In this document: positions 1 to 13,330 of the stretch, piece by piece
Layout: each line of letters begins with the position of its first letter
Position numbering within the stretch: the stretch's first letter is position 1
Assembly: GCA_013397935.1 (NCBI GenBank)
Contig: VZRN01001103.1
Coordinates: 273,985 to 337,984 of the forward strand
Source: Dasyornis broadbenti
Taxonomy: Eukaryota; Chordata; Aves; Passeriformes; Dasyornithidae
Direction: 5' to 3'
Length of the DNA stretch: 64,000 nucleotides
Position numbers and translations under genes: made by a program
The notes under the pieces: generated by a model
What the model saw: only the letters and a program-made list of their open reading frames with translations
What the model was told of the DNA's origin: nothing
Databases searched by the model: none

Positions 1-290
1 AGGGGGGGGGCTGCCCCCCCCGCCCGCCGCTCTCCGCCGAGGACGTGGCAGCTCCGGCCCTCCCCCCGGCCCTCCCCGGCCGCGCCAGAGGCTCCTCCCG
101 GCCCCGCTCTGCGGAACGCGGGGCGCCCTCTGCCGCCCGCCCGNCCCGGCCCCGGCCCCGGCCCCGGTCCCGCCCGGAGGGAACCCCGCTGGCCGGGGAA
201 CTGTGTGAGGCACGCCCGGCCCCCTCAGATGTCGGCCCGCTGGCCGTGTGGGGCGGGCGTGCAGGACGAGGTAGACAGATTGGAAAGGAG
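1..290. promoter_or_regulatory. CpG-rich stretch at left edge, possible promoter
   Basis: The first ~250 bases are extremely GC-rich with dense CpG and repeated GGCCCC/CGGCCCC units. They contain one ambiguous base at 144 and then drop abruptly to AT-rich DNA after a T-run at about 299-312. This is the composition of a vertebrate CpG island at a transcription start. The direction is not readable. In mammals the gene upstream of CEP295 is SMCO4, transcribed away from it, so this could be its 5' end on the minus strand. That is synteny inference only; no SMCO4 coding sequence was found here. Confidence 0.4.
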
Positions 291-312
291 AATGTCCTTT
301 TTTTTTTTTTTT

Positions 313-3300
313 CGCGTATCACCAGGACGGAAGCGCCTGTTGAGTTGATCAAACTCTGCGATAATGGACCGAAAATGAGAATGGAGGGCAGGCTGCACGT
401 CCTCCGGAGACAGGGACTGGCTGGGCAGAGCGGGAGGACTGGGTTTGCTCAGGAGCCGTGTCACACACAGCCTGAGCTGCTGTTATCTCTGCACCAGCGA
501 GACCCCAGAGCACCTGCAGCTGCTTCCCAGCTCCAATGGCTTAGGCTGACTGCCACTGAGACACTCTGCTTTCTTACTGCGGAGAAGAGACCTCTCACCG
601 TGTTCCTAAACAGGCAGTAGCTGTAACTGGTCGAAAATAGACTTCAGGCATCTATTTGTGTTTTCTTCTTGTCACGATTACACATTTTGAAAATAAAAGA
701 CGTTACTTGGGATTGCAGTAGTTGCAGTGGGCCTGTCAGAGAGCTTTCTGCTGAAAAGGTTGGTTGGGAGGAATCTTGCCCTTCTTCCAGGGTAATAACA
801 CCTACAAAACTCTTTCCAAGAGTAGTGGTTTCATCCTGTTCCTCATGCCTTTCTTAAAGTGTTTCCTCTGAGAGTGTTCATGACAGGCACCTTAGTGTAA
901 CCTTAATATACCTTCTAATTGAGTGGTCTTAGACTGTCATGTTGTTACCTCCTGTTGCTCTTCTTTCTGCTGAAAACATCCATTTCTCTGAGTGCTGGGC
1001 AGAGTTTTAATCTCGAGGTGCACTGCCAGTTTGAGGTTAGGATCTGACTTTGGAGTCGTAAAGAAGTGCTGTTGCTGATCTTCAAATAATGCTGAACCGC
1101 TTAGGGCTAAAGCAGAGGAGGAATAAAATTGTGTTTTTCTAAAACATTTCTTGCACTGTGGTTATCTCAAAGGGCTTTATTAAGTAATGTCAAGTAAAGG
1201 GGCACCTTTAAGCATAGCAGTCATTCTATGGTCAAATGTACCTTTGAACATGGAAAATTTTGGCATTAGAGCTATCTACTCATTTGGTAGGGCTATTATG
1301 TATGTTTAATGATCACTTGCAGTGCCATGAGAAATGTCCAATAATGGTCACCGCTTAAAACCATTAAGGAAAGATAGATTATGTGTGTATATTAAATTCC
1401 TCCTTGAGCTGACTCTAAGTAAGAAAATGCAGCCGAGTCGATTTAAGGTTAAAGTGAACGTGTGAATCTTTGCTACATAGTCCAGGAAAGCTGTTAAACT
1501 TACAAAGTATGTAATTTGTTGGTTGTTAAGTAACATATTTATGCTAAACTACTCCAACAACAAACTATACCTGAACTTAAGTTTGAGCAATAGATCTGTC
1601 TAATGCTGGCTGGCACAGTTACTTGCTACAGTGATCACTCCAGCTTCAGCGACGCCCAGCAACAGGGTGTTGCCATTTAGGAAACACAGATTCTTTTCTA
1701 AGGTTTAAGCAGAAGACAATACATGGGCCATATAGGTTTTCCAACCTGCATCTGTCCAGAACAGATATGATTAAGTGCATTTTTGTTTAGCTATTGATTT
1801 ATTCACCTGGCTTCCTCAAATGTCGGATATATGTATGTCTCTTGTCCAAGAAAAATGGGGCTCTTCGGAGTATTGATTGCAGGAGTGGACTCTGCAGTAC
1901 AGCTCAGTAAAAGGTTTGGTTCATGTTTTAAGACATTGCACTGTTCTTTAATAAACCTACATGTCCTTTGGATGTAGGTGTAAAAATCTGCTGCCAGGAT
2001 TATATTAGAATCTTTATTATTTATTCTTAATCTAGAAAAAAAAATCTTTTCAGGTTGAGCTGCCAATGTGCAGTAATCTCCCCCTAAACCTGCTCAGAAT
2101 TTATAGGTTTATTTTATGCAGTTCTGTAAAAGCAGAAATGGTATTTCCAAATTCAGTATTTTGTCCTTTTGTTGTATTCTACTTCTGTGACAGTAGCAGC
2201 TTAGTCTTTTAATAAACACATATGGTTTTACATATGTGCATGTATGGAGAGAACAAGAAAAAAAATCACTAAAGTGCAGTATCTGTGGTGTTCATTACAA
2301 GTTCAAACACAAAATATAACCAAATGGGTTCATATACATGTACACTACAAGGCCCTTTCCCTTGAATATTGTTTCCTTCTCTGAGAATTTACAGTGGCAA
2401 AACCTTCCAGATTATGTCCTTCCCAACCGGCAAAATATTTCATAAAAATAAGACAATAAGAAACAAACGTTGCTTGCCAAGACTCTTTGGATTTGTGATT
2501 TTCACAATCTCTGGCAGTTTTGGACTTCTTTACTCCAATGAGTGCCGGAGCCACAGCAGTCTTACAACAGATACTTTCCTCCTCTGTGCAGTTACACCCC
2601 TGGGTTTTGCTGGTGTCTTTGTCTTCCAAGAACTCCTTTGCCTTTCTTTGATTTCTTTGTGGTTCCACACTTTCTTCAGATTTACTCTGGATTCTTGTTT
2701 TCCTTATTTTGTGTTCATATCATTCTCCTGTGAGACTTCTCCTAAATCTCATCATCAGAATCTTCTTTCTCTCATGAGATTCAACATGGAAATCTCACAG
2801 TCACCTCAAACACTCAGACTAGGTGATCTTTCAAGCTTTGTGTGGGACAGAGGTGCCATGGAAGTGACTATTTATCTTTTTCTGACTATAAAAGGTACAT
2901 AAGAAGTAGATCAGATTTAGGCATTTAAAACGGGGTGAGATGAATTCCATCTTATGATACTTCTATGTTGCCAGGGAAGTCAAAGTGAAAAATTTCAGTA
3001 CTGAAAGAGAAGAAAATTTTTATGTCATGGTAACAGTGGTACCTGAGGTGATGGATAATGAATGCCTTCTTTTCTAGCTCGGCAGCTACCTCAGAACACA
3101 AGTGACCATTAGGTATTATTAGAAAGTAGTTTGATAGTCTTGGAAAAAAGAGAAATCTACATGGCTTTTAGTCTGTGTTTTAAGTGATTGCTTCATGATA
3201 GATGTCTCTCACTGAACTGTCTTGGAGACTATAAAGCTTCTTCTTCTCTGGAGAGATCTTTGGAGCTCAGTCTGTATTAGAACAAGTATATCAAAGAGAT

Positions 3301-3799
3301 GCTCTAAGGAGCACAACAGATGTGAACTGAAGTAACTATGTATGGAACAGGACCCTAGGAACAGACTGTTTAACTAAAGTTAAGGGTCAACATTTTCACA
3401 TTAAGAATGAGATTAAAAACATGAAAGCAAATAAAAAGCGAAAGTAATAGACATCTGGTATGACTTAAAAATTGTCAATACTAATAATGGCTAAATTGAG
3501 ACAGGATGCTTTCCTGATTTGGGCCCAGAAATTATGATGACCTCTATACATGCAGAAAGCCAAAGTAAATGATCACAGTGCTTTCTTCTGATTTAACAAA
3601 TTACAGAAAAAGCTCTTCAAAAAGAAAGCTGGGCCATATTGACAAGGTAGAAGAATCTGGTTTGTACTGTAACCACCCTGCAGAACTTTTTCTGAACTTT
3701 GAATAACACTTCCACAATCACAACAGTTTGCTCACTGAAGAACCTAAAATAATCTTTAGAAGAAATGTGAATTTTGATAGAAAACAAAAGACTGGGTTC
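313..3799. other. Intergenic stretch, nothing recognised
   Basis: AT-rich DNA with short chance frames on both strands. No codon-biased frame, splice-site series, RNA gene or clear repeat was seen. Confidence 0.5.
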
Positions 3800-3880
3800 T
3801 TCTGCTGGTGTTAACTTGGCATAGCTCCATTGAAGTCAGTGGAATTTTATTGCTTTACAAAAGGAGAAAATCTGATCTAT
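3800..3880 (+). repeat. Ancient interspersed repeat fragment, copy A
   Basis: Contains the pattern CTGGTGT..AA..TGG.ATA.CTCCA, then TGAAGTCAGTGGAATTT and a AAATCTGATCT tail. The same pattern recurs at 13127-13190. Similar 'GAAGTCAATGGA' repeats are common in reptile and bird genomes as old transposon relics. The family name is uncertain. Confidence 0.5.
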
Positions 3881-6800
3881 AAACATTTGAAGCTAAGTCT
3901 ATTACACACTAAGACATTATCCTTTTTCCCTGGTAATCCAGGTCACAGCAGAACTGTTGGACTTCAAGATTCCTTTTTCAGCAGAACATGATATGTAATA
4001 TTATCAAAGATATTATAGAAATGTGGCATCACCAGAACTTTGGCAGATCTTACCTGAAAACCATAAAAATATTATTCAGAAACTTCTGACAGACAATTTA
4101 TATTTTGTATGTTGGATGCACTACGTATATTTTGCAGGCTAATTCTATAGTGCAAGTTTACTCTTTTTAGATTTCATCCACTGTCACAAGTGATCAAGTG
4201 ACAGATAAAAAATTTACTTGATAATAATTGAGTATGTCATCTGCTTTCAAAGGCTCACAGTTCCAAAACTGGGAAAGACTGAATAAGGAGAAAGGTATAG
4301 TGTCTCATTATACTTTATCTTTCAGGTAGCTAAATATTGTGACTAAAAGTCAGATTAGACAGTTACATCTGTAGCATATTTTACAGAAGTGGAAAGATAA
4401 GTCACAAACGTTGACAAAGCTTTCTTCAGTACATTCTATTGAAAAAAATGTTTTAGTTGATCTGCTTATAATTTCTCACACTGTGTCCTCTTTTGGCACT
4501 GAACTCTATGAAATTTACAAGAGCAACACCTGCAGCTCTCTAAATCACAACCGTTTTGAAAGTTGATGTCTACATATAACATTCTCACGTTCAATCAACC
4601 TAAATGTGTTAACAGTTATGTGACTTACAGTAAATCCTTGAAGACTTACACCTGAGAAAGGATCTTCTTTGTTTGAAGATGTCTTTCTCTCTGAAGTCTG
4701 CCATACCAGCCAGACTTTCAAACTCTGCATTATAAACACCGTGGTGCAGTGCTGAGCAACTTCCTGCAAGTTACTAAATGCTTTCAACTCTTACTGATCT
4801 TCTAGGAATCGAAGGAAGTTCACTATTTACAGGAAGAACTGAGACTTTTAAAGAATAAAGTGCAAACTAATTTTAATAGCTTACATGCTTGTAGTTACTT
4901 TTAGGTATAGTTTGACATTTTCTATTTTTTTCTTCTTGACATAAAAATATACTTAACTGGCAAAGTCTTGCTGTCACTTCAATTAAGATTCTCACACCAG
5001 CCATCAGCTTCTTCTGTTGCTGTTGATATTAGAGGACAAAATGTTTTGGAGGAACTTATATGTAAAAAAACTTTAGTTTTTAAAGTTAATGTGCAGGTTC
5101 ATGAATTGCAGCAGATAATTTGCTTCGCTGATGTATATAAATGTACTAATGCTGTGAGCTATTTTATATTTTTACAAAATCATAGCAGCCAGATATCCAA
5201 TTTGGTTGTGGACTTTTCTCTAAACAATCAGCCTATTACCAGACCAGAGCTGTTGACTGCTCAATGATCTGTTGAAAGATTCAGTAGCATTTGGCACATA
5301 GACAATGTTTACAGCATGCCCTTCATTCTCTTTGGCACATAACAGAGCCTTCTGCTTCCTCCTCTTCCCTGATGATCACCTTACAGTGACTCTGGAAGTA
5401 AAATAATATAATAAAAGGGACTGTGGGTATCTCCAGATAACGTAAGAAAATCACATAGCAGGATTATCCAGCTTTGTGATTAGCAAGTTTAGCGGAAAGA
5501 TGGGTCCTGTGCTTTTTTGACATGGATGTCACTGTCATTCTTTGTGATGGGCCTTCACATGTGATGAGATTGCAAAAGCAGATAGAGTCAATCTTGAAAT
5601 AAAGTGCAATCTGTGGGAATAATTAAACAATAGGGTGCTTTACCAAGGAAGCAGTGGATCACTGTAACTTCACGTTTTTCAAAGTAAGAGTTGATATCTT
5701 TCTTACAAAATATGCTTAAATAATCTGGAAGAAATTTACAATTTATGGCCTGGAGACACTGCAGTTGGTTTCAGGAACCGTGAATCAGTGAAGCGTTTCC
5801 TTCCTTTGTGGATCATGGCATAGTGAGAAGAATTGTGTCCATAGTCCTTGCTTTGCTCATAGTACTTGCAGTTCTGTATTAGACCAGTATCTGTAATTAA
5901 ATGTCATCTCTCAGGACTTCAGATGATTTCCTGAAGTGTCAGGAAGTTTTCTCTTCCTTGCCCCCTCACTTGCCTGGGCAAAACTGGCCAGAGGTACTTT
6001 TATTTATCTTTTCCTCTACCAAACCCATCAAAAGTGAGATGCTGGATAGCATGGACTGGTGGCTAGAGAGGGTGAAGATTTCACAGTGGCTGGCTGGAAT
6101 GTCTTGTTCACAACCCAGCTTTGGGCCTAGAGAGAGAGATAAGTCATAAGGCGAACGTATAAGTTTCTGTCAGAAAGGAAGGGTTGGAGCCCTACACTTA
6201 GGTGGAGGAGTGGAGTAGATTCTAGCTCCAGATGGGCTGGTTCCAGTAATATCACTAATGATGTCACTATGAAACATTTTTATACATAACATGATAAAAA
6301 GAGAGTGTGTGGTTCCTGTTGACCTGCTACTGTAAAAGAAGTTTGTAACTTGACTGTAAAGACTTTCCCAACTACCACATTTCTTGAAAGCTTGTGCAGA
6401 GTCTGAGGGTTATATTGCCTTGCAAATTGAACTAGACAGTAAAGACCTGTCCCTCATAAAACTATGCAAGTTTAATTCCATCCTCAAAACCCTTTTATTT
6501 ATTAATATCAGACTTGGAGATTTTAGGAGAAGCATAAGGAACTGTCTTGTATCAGCAGTTCTTTCTGGGCTCAATTCCAAAGTCTTTCTCCACATTGTAT
6601 TCCTGAATATAATATCTAATATTATATCTGTGGACATTCTTAATAATTCAGTTCCGTGGATCCCAGAGGCCAAATTCATAACTTTTTTTTCCCCTCAAGG
6701 TTCTATACTTATAATAGAAAGATATATATTGCACTTCGGTTTTTTTTGCAGTGTTGTGAGAAGTGAAGGGGGGAGATACTCTTATCCCTTCTCCTTCAGT

Positions 6801-9800
6801 CCAATAACTTCCATGAGTAGGTGCTACTCAGCATGAGGTACTACAGGAGCAATCTCACCAAGCTGGGGTGGGCATGAAATTTTATTTTGAAACTGGAGCC
6901 ACATAGAAGCCCACAGTCAGAGGTGGGCTGTGGTGGGGGTATTTGAAATAGTACATTCCTAGCGGCTTTAGATTTGGAATTCTGGCTTTGGATCTTTTCC
7001 CAGTGGAGATAAACATGATTATGCACCCTAGCAGGTGTTATATAATCTCTAGTCACATTTGGATTCATGGCTATGTATGTTTGATACTTCCTCTCACACA
7101 AAATATTAGAGATCAGTTCTCTTCACCTCCATCTATGTAGCTGGGGTTTTTTCCTATAAAATTCAATAACAAGAAAAAATCCAATGCATTTATACTCACA
7201 GAAAACCAGTCATGCAAACCATTCGTTTATGAAAGAGAGATGCTTACGCTGAGTCAATACTAATACAATTACCTACTTGAACAAGCTCAGTTACTCAATG
7301 CATTACCTAACTCCATTTTTTGAGATTCTTGCTTGTTTTTTCTTCAGGTTCTCTTTGTGTATGCTTTTATTCTTGTGTTTTCAAGAACCACCAGTAGCTA
7401 GAAATGTAGAAGTACACACTGTTGTCATGGAAAACTTGACTTACCTACACAGATACCTTACCATCACCGTAAACAAAAAACAGATGCAAGATTTGCAAAC
7501 TATATTTAACAGCTCTTAGACGCAGTAGGCTATTTGGTAGAGCTGGAAAATAGTTTTTTCTGTCTGTGAAAATCTTGAAATAACCTTTTCTTATTCCCAG
7601 TAGGACAGAAGTTTTCCTTATTCCAAGTGGGACAAAGGCTTCTTCTCCATTTTTTCAGGGGCAGGGAGATGAGTGGGATGAAAATTGCCTCTGTTAAACT
7701 TTTTAATTTAAAAAATAATTCTAGATGACTTCTCATGTTTTACCTTACTCTATTCCAAATGTTTTGTTTCCATTTAATTTTTTTATATAAGTTTCATCAC
7801 TAAAGGACAAACTATATTGAGGTTAAACATTTCTAATTCGGAGAATATGGAAAGAGAAAGGTTTTTATTGTTTCCTAATAGAAATTGTTTTGAAATTGAT
7901 GACTTCACATAAACACCCCCACTTGTAGAAATGGTGTTTTCCAAACAGAATATTTATGTTAAAAAGCACGACTAGTCTAGTTTATCAACAGTTCTTAAAA
8001 ATGAAGATTGTTGGAGTAATTTCTGTGACCCTCTGAAATCAATGGAACTCTTCTAGTTTCTGGAAGAGTTAATTATTTTTGCTAAGTATTATATGTCAAG
8101 CTCATTAATAAAAACACCCCAACAAATGTAAATACTTGTCACTTCATCTTTGGAACCTACTGAATCTTGCCATAAGCCTGACATTGTTGCCCAGGAACAA
8201 TGGACCAGCAGCTGATTTAAACTGCATCCAGGGAGTGCTGAGATGATGGTTCTTCCCCTTTACTTGTAGTTAGAGGAAGTTGCTCCACTCTACTACACCT
8301 GTAGGGTTGCCTTTGATCCTTCAAAATTGTGGATTACCCCAGAGTGTTGCACTGATCGCAGTCTGATCACACTTCAGAAGGCACCAGAATCCAGTTGTGA
8401 TCTACATCAGAGAAGTGAGTGGTAAAGATGCTACTCTACCACAGCTGTTTATCTCCAAGTACTGTTATGAGTAAATTTAAGGTGTGTCATTGTGCATTGC
8501 CTGCTTAGCATTCCTCTTAAGTTTTCAATAACATACTTAGCAAATTAAAGCTCATATACTCCCTGGAGAACAGACAAGAAACCCCCTTCCCTCTCTCGTC
8601 CCCACCTTAATCACTAAGTTACAAATCATACTCTCTCAGGTCCCTGTGAATATCAATTATTCTACACAGAGTGGAACAGCTCCAGCAAAGGTGGTGAGAC
8701 AGACATTCAGAGTGCTCTATAACTTTGACATTGTGGCACTTCCATGGGAAAATAAGCTCAAACCTTTAAGGCAAAAGAAGTAACTGGGGCACTTCTGTCC
8801 TGGGATGCATTCAAACTTGAATCCTTATCAGTGAGCTGTTAGGTAAAAACACTTATCAGGGACATCCAGCAGGCCCAGAAAAGTTCAGCCTTGAAACTAA
8901 TCCAAAGCAGTTTGGTATCAGTACACTGGTCACAAGACCATGGCTAGTATTAGTATGCCTTCCTCTGGAGGTAATCACTATTTAAAAATAATGGCTGCAG
9001 TGGTTTGGATTTTAATCAAGCAGAAGGAATGAGGGTAGAGCAGCCCTCACATTTGCTGTGTGACAAAGGCTCTGTGAAGCAGTAGCTCTTTGGGAAAGCT
9101 ACTGCTGGAAGTCTGCATCGGCTTGATCACTCTGCAGCCGGGAAAAGGCTGGCTTTGCTGAGCTTGACAGCAATGAGCATCACTCAGCTGACAACTCAGA
9201 GAGCTGGGGTTGGCTCGTGCACAGCAATTTCCAGATGATGAGTTGGATCAATTGATACATTCACTTGGGAGACATAGTAAGAATACTCTCAGTTTGAGCA
9301 AGGCTACACTGCATGAGGATCTCCCCCACTGGAAAGAGATATGATGGCTGCCTACAGGACAAGGCATGATTAGCATGAGGGAAAAGAGAGGCAGTATATC
9401 TTTTGGAGAGAGCAATTACATTCATTTTTCCTTTATCTTTTTGAGTGTTAGGGGTTTTTTTTTCTATTTATTGTCATGTATCATATTTGAAGCCAATAGG
9501 ACTCTATGCTTCCACCCTTTCCCTGTTTTTCACATACACTGCATAGACTGCACAGCTGTCGGTGTGACTTAACACTGGTGCACAGACTGTATTTCTTCTC
9601 CAAAGAAGAGGCACCATTACTTTGCAAATAGAGAATTAAAGACTCAGGAAATAATGACTCTTTTTGAGAGTAAAAAGTGCAGCTGGACATGGGAGGAGAC
9701 CAATCCCTATACGGTTACAGGGTACTGAGGGCAAAAGAACACGACTGATGGATCAGATGTCTAGCAGTAAGCTTCACTCCATTGCTTGGATTCTGAGCTG

Positions 9801-10484
9801 TATGGAGCAGAGTAGGTTGTTTGATTTGGGTTTTTTTTTCAGGTTGCATGATATAGTATAAATAAGAACAATTCACAGTTCAGTGCTGCTTTTCTAGGCA
9901 GTACCTAATCTTTTTTGGTGCAGGGAAACAATGAGCTCTTGGCTTCTTTTTTTCATGTGACATGCACAGGAGGAATTCCTCATGTTTTATGTAGTCAGTT
10001 GCTGCTAGGTTTTTTGTGCCACAGGCATTCAGTCTTCTTTGTTGTTGCTGCATTTGCCACAGCTCTAAGTGCCTAATAACAATACAGTACATATTAGGAA
10101 AAATATAGTGACCTATCACTATATAACTTGCTGCTATAGCTGCTGCAGTTTTCTCTTCCTGTTTCTCCTCGGGGGAGAAATTTTCCTAAAACCCCTTAAA
10201 TAAATCAGATATTCCCAGTGTGCACCTTTAGTGTCAAACTTTCCTGCGTTTAGGGCAGTGTGCAAGTGTGCAGGGCACTGTTACAGCCTATAAGCATGCA
10301 GGACACTGTTGTGAACACTGGATGTAATGGAGGGGCTAGGCCACTCATCTGTCACAAAGGGCCATGTCCAACAAGAGCAGAACAGGCTGGAATCAGCTTG
10401 AACCAACTGGAACTGGCTAGAATCCACAGGGTGCAACCCCTGTGCCTCCAGACTTGTAGCCTCTGGTCTGTTGACTTCCTTTTG
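3881..10484. other. Intergenic stretch, nothing recognised
   Basis: Mostly AT-rich DNA. A somewhat less AT-rich block lies at 8140-9350, without a coding frame. No gene, RNA or clear element could be supported. Confidence 0.45.
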
Positions 10485-10616
10485 GGACAGCTCTTGGACT
10501 CTTACATCTCCCCATTACGGCAGCTCTTGGTATCTCTTATCTACCAATTGGTACAGCTCTTTGACTCTCACATCTTCCCATGGGGACAACTCTTGGAGTC
10601 TCACATCTTCCACTTT
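10485..10616 (+). repeat. 33-bp minisatellite, four copies
   Basis: Four adjacent, diverged 33-bp units start at 10485, 10518, 10551 and 10584. Each has the core (G)ACAGCTCTTGGACTCTCACAT or a close variant. Because 33 is divisible by three, the + strand frame here reads as an 11-residue repeat (..QLLDSYISPL..), which makes a chance frame of 10260-10640 look repetitive. There is no other sign of coding. Confidence 0.75.
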
Positions 10617-13126
10617 GTATGGAGTATGTGTCATTGGTAGCCTTACGCTCCTGCAGTGTTAATCAAACCAAACAGTGGACTTATTTTGTTTCTGGTACAG
10701 ATACACATCCTTAATTACTCCAAGATTGTTTTAACTACCTCAACACATTCTTATCTGTTTTACTGCACTTCATTTCATATTACACATTTCCAGTTGGAGA
10801 CTTGACAGGAGGCAGAAGCAATCAAACCATATTGTCTTGCATAACAGTAGGGAAACTGCCATGTCTCTCACGCAAAAGATTAATCATAGACTGTGTGCTG
10901 TCTTTGTGAAACAAAAACATGTCTCGCTTAAACAGCTTAAAAGTTACATCCTCTGTGATGCTGTCAGGGTGGGGGCCAAAAGTCAGATGTCTAAAGAGTC
11001 GAATCTTTGAAGAGGCAGCCTTTTTTTTTTTTCCTCCTTATAAATCATACCGTAAATTCCTGCAGCTGATCTCAGAGCGTGATGCTTACACGAGACTGTT
11101 GCTGCAGATGGGAAGGGACAAACTGTTGCTGGGCAGATTAGTGGGGGAAGCCAGGAGTACTTCAGGTGGAGAAGGAATAGCCTGCTATTGCCAGGGGACG
11201 GAGCTGTTTAGGTGCAAGCCTGAATTTAGATCCAGACACTATCTGTGGCATATAAGGAGCCTAATTGCATTACTGCTGCCCTAAAATTCCTGTGAGGGCC
11301 AGGCACTGAATTTCTAGGTCTGACAACAGCTTGAAAAAACCTACATAGGTGCTGTCTCCCTCTTCACTGTTTAATCAGAGGAGGTAGGGATATGTCCAGA
11401 ATTATTAAACAGAAAAACGAGGAGTAGCAAGACTTGCAAGGAGACAACAAAAGTTTATTTGGAAGTCTTACCCACAGATCTATTAAGGAATACTTCAGAA
11501 ATACATGAAGTTGCTCTAGGAACTGATTTTCAACCCAGGAGTATAACTACTCCATATTGCATTTACTGTGATCCATCTTGTCCTAAATATCAGAATTGAA
11601 GGTAATGCAGCATAGAAGCACTCGATTTTATTAATTTCACCAAAGTACAGAAAAATGGTTAAACATAAAAAAAATTGCAAGTAGTGGGGAGGAGGCAAAT
11701 AGAAAGTCCCGGCACGGGGACTTATCCTATGCTTGCAAGGAATGTATAATCTTCATTAAAAAAATCAAAACCTGCTTGGCATGGATCCTAGCTGTGTAGC
11801 GGTTTGTTTAGTGATGATGGAAAGCTCGCTCTACATTAATTCCTAATGGTTTATTGCAAAATGTTCTGTAATGATGACGTGCTTGAGCTGTTAATTGATT
11901 ATGAAATGCCTTGAGATCTTTATGAAAAGCATAAGATACAATTATTGTTGGATCATGCTGCTCATTAACTTTAAAGAAAATAAATGTACTGTAATTCCAA
12001 CTGCCCTGTAAATCTCTTTTGTTTGAAAATCTTTTCATGTCACCGTTCTTTTCTCTGGTAGTATCTGTGTTTGCTGCTTGTTCAAATGCAAATTCAGGGA
12101 GATTAAGGGTCTGAACCAATCTGACTGAGGTCAACCTAAATTGTTCCCTTGATTACAGAAGATGTTGGAGCAGTCCTTGTTTGCTCTGTCCAAGTCCAAA
12201 AAGAACATCTGTGAAAGAGCATGGCAGCCATGAGACTTTCTGAAGAGAGGGGACATGAAAATTCTTGTTTCTGAACTGGGAGAACTACTTGATCCTAGGG
12301 CTATTTCAAGCTCCCAGCAATCTTTTTTTGTCAAAAAAATTCTGCATAAATGGCAAAGTGTAGGAGATTGGGACAATGTTTGCTGTGATACTATTTCATC
12401 TGGAATACTCAAGATTTAGGTAGAGTTACCTCCTAACCTGGTTTCAAGAGGAGTTTGAATTCTCAGGGTGTCACTCAGACATGATAAGGGGACACTGGCC
12501 AGTGCATAAGGGCCAATACAGGAAAGAAGATTAATGAGTGGGACTTTAACCTTGTTCTGAATGGGGCTTAGGAAAGAAGCTTGGTAGAGATCCTCTGTGC
12601 AAGGCTGAATTTCAGCTCTAGTTCCCACACTTGCAGCTGTCATTATAAATGAGAGCTAAGCCTTTTTATAATTAATACATTAGACCTAATTTAACTGGAG
12701 ACATAAAAGTTGTATTTCTAAGTGTTTCCAAGTTACACCACTTTAGAAATAATGCTGTTGCCACCAGTTATTTGGGAGTGAACACATGTGTTGCACAAAA
12801 AAATTTCTATTTTATCAGAAATAGTGTAGACCCCTAATTTCTGCAGAGCATTCTGTATAGAGAAGTCAGCAGACTCCCATACCCAAAATGTAATGAAATC
12901 CCCAAAAATGTAATGAAGTATTTGCATATAAATATGAAAATTGTGGTGGTGTGTTGTTTTTTGTTTTTTTTTTAAATATCCTAGATAAAGGTTGATAGAT
13001 GCTATATCAGTAGAAAATCTTTTAACAGCAAAGGAAACATGGGTGTCTTCAGTTTCTCATCGTGAATGTGCAGCTCTGGACCAGATAACCAGGAGCTAAT
13101 GCCTTATTCTTTTGTGGACTAAAGTT
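10617..13126. other. Intergenic stretch, nothing recognised
   Basis: AT-rich sequence with short unrelated frames on both strands. No repeat family or gene was identified. Confidence 0.45.
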
Positions 13127-13190
13127 AGTGTTATTTCTGCTGGTGTAAATCTGGAATAACTCCACAGAAGTCAATGGAGTAACAATGCTA
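13127..13190 (+). repeat. Ancient interspersed repeat fragment, copy B
   Basis: Reads CTGGTGTAAATCTGGAATAA, then CTCCACAGAAGTCAATGGAG. It is the better-preserved partner of the piece at 3800-3880 and of a kind common in sauropsid genomes. It lies directly before a MIR-like segment. Confidence 0.55.
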
Positions 13191-13330
13191 ATCCAATATG
13201 GTTTCCTCATCTGTAAAAGAGGTTAATGACAGTATCCTCTCTTGGGGAATATTCAAGGCTATTTAGTTTATGTTGACTCTGTATAATGCTAATTAATTGT
13301 TAGTGCAAAATTTGTACTGTACAGGTGAAA
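13191..13330 (+). repeat. MIR-like ancient SINE fragment
   Basis: The segment TTTCCTCATCTGTAAAAGAG, followed by GTTAATGACAGTATCCTCTC, matches the conserved core of MIR (known consensus TTTCCTCATCTGTAAAATGG, then GATAATAATAGTACCTACCTC). Only the core is convincing; the downstream limit is a guess. Confidence 0.6.

Noticed and set aside
45..620. 191-codon + strand frame starting in the CpG-rich edge
   Set aside because: The first half is a GC-rich Pro/Arg/Ala string typical of CpG islands, and it crosses an ambiguous base and a T-run (FFFFF). No domain or conserved motif is present.
2345..2902. Overlapping frames of 107 and 177 codons on opposite strands
   Set aside because: Neither has a recognisable domain. 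The + frame is Phe/Ser/Leu-rich as expected from T-rich DNA. No splice context supports them.
8975..8995. MEF2-like site (TTAAAAATAA) with nearby CAGCTG E-boxes, as a muscle enhancer
   Set aside because: Such AT-rich matches and E-boxes are expected by chance over kilobases of AT-rich DNA, and nothing else supports an enhancer.
10260..10640. 126-codon frame with an 11-residue repeat
   Set aside because: The repeat comes from a 33-bp minisatellite. Nothing else supports coding.
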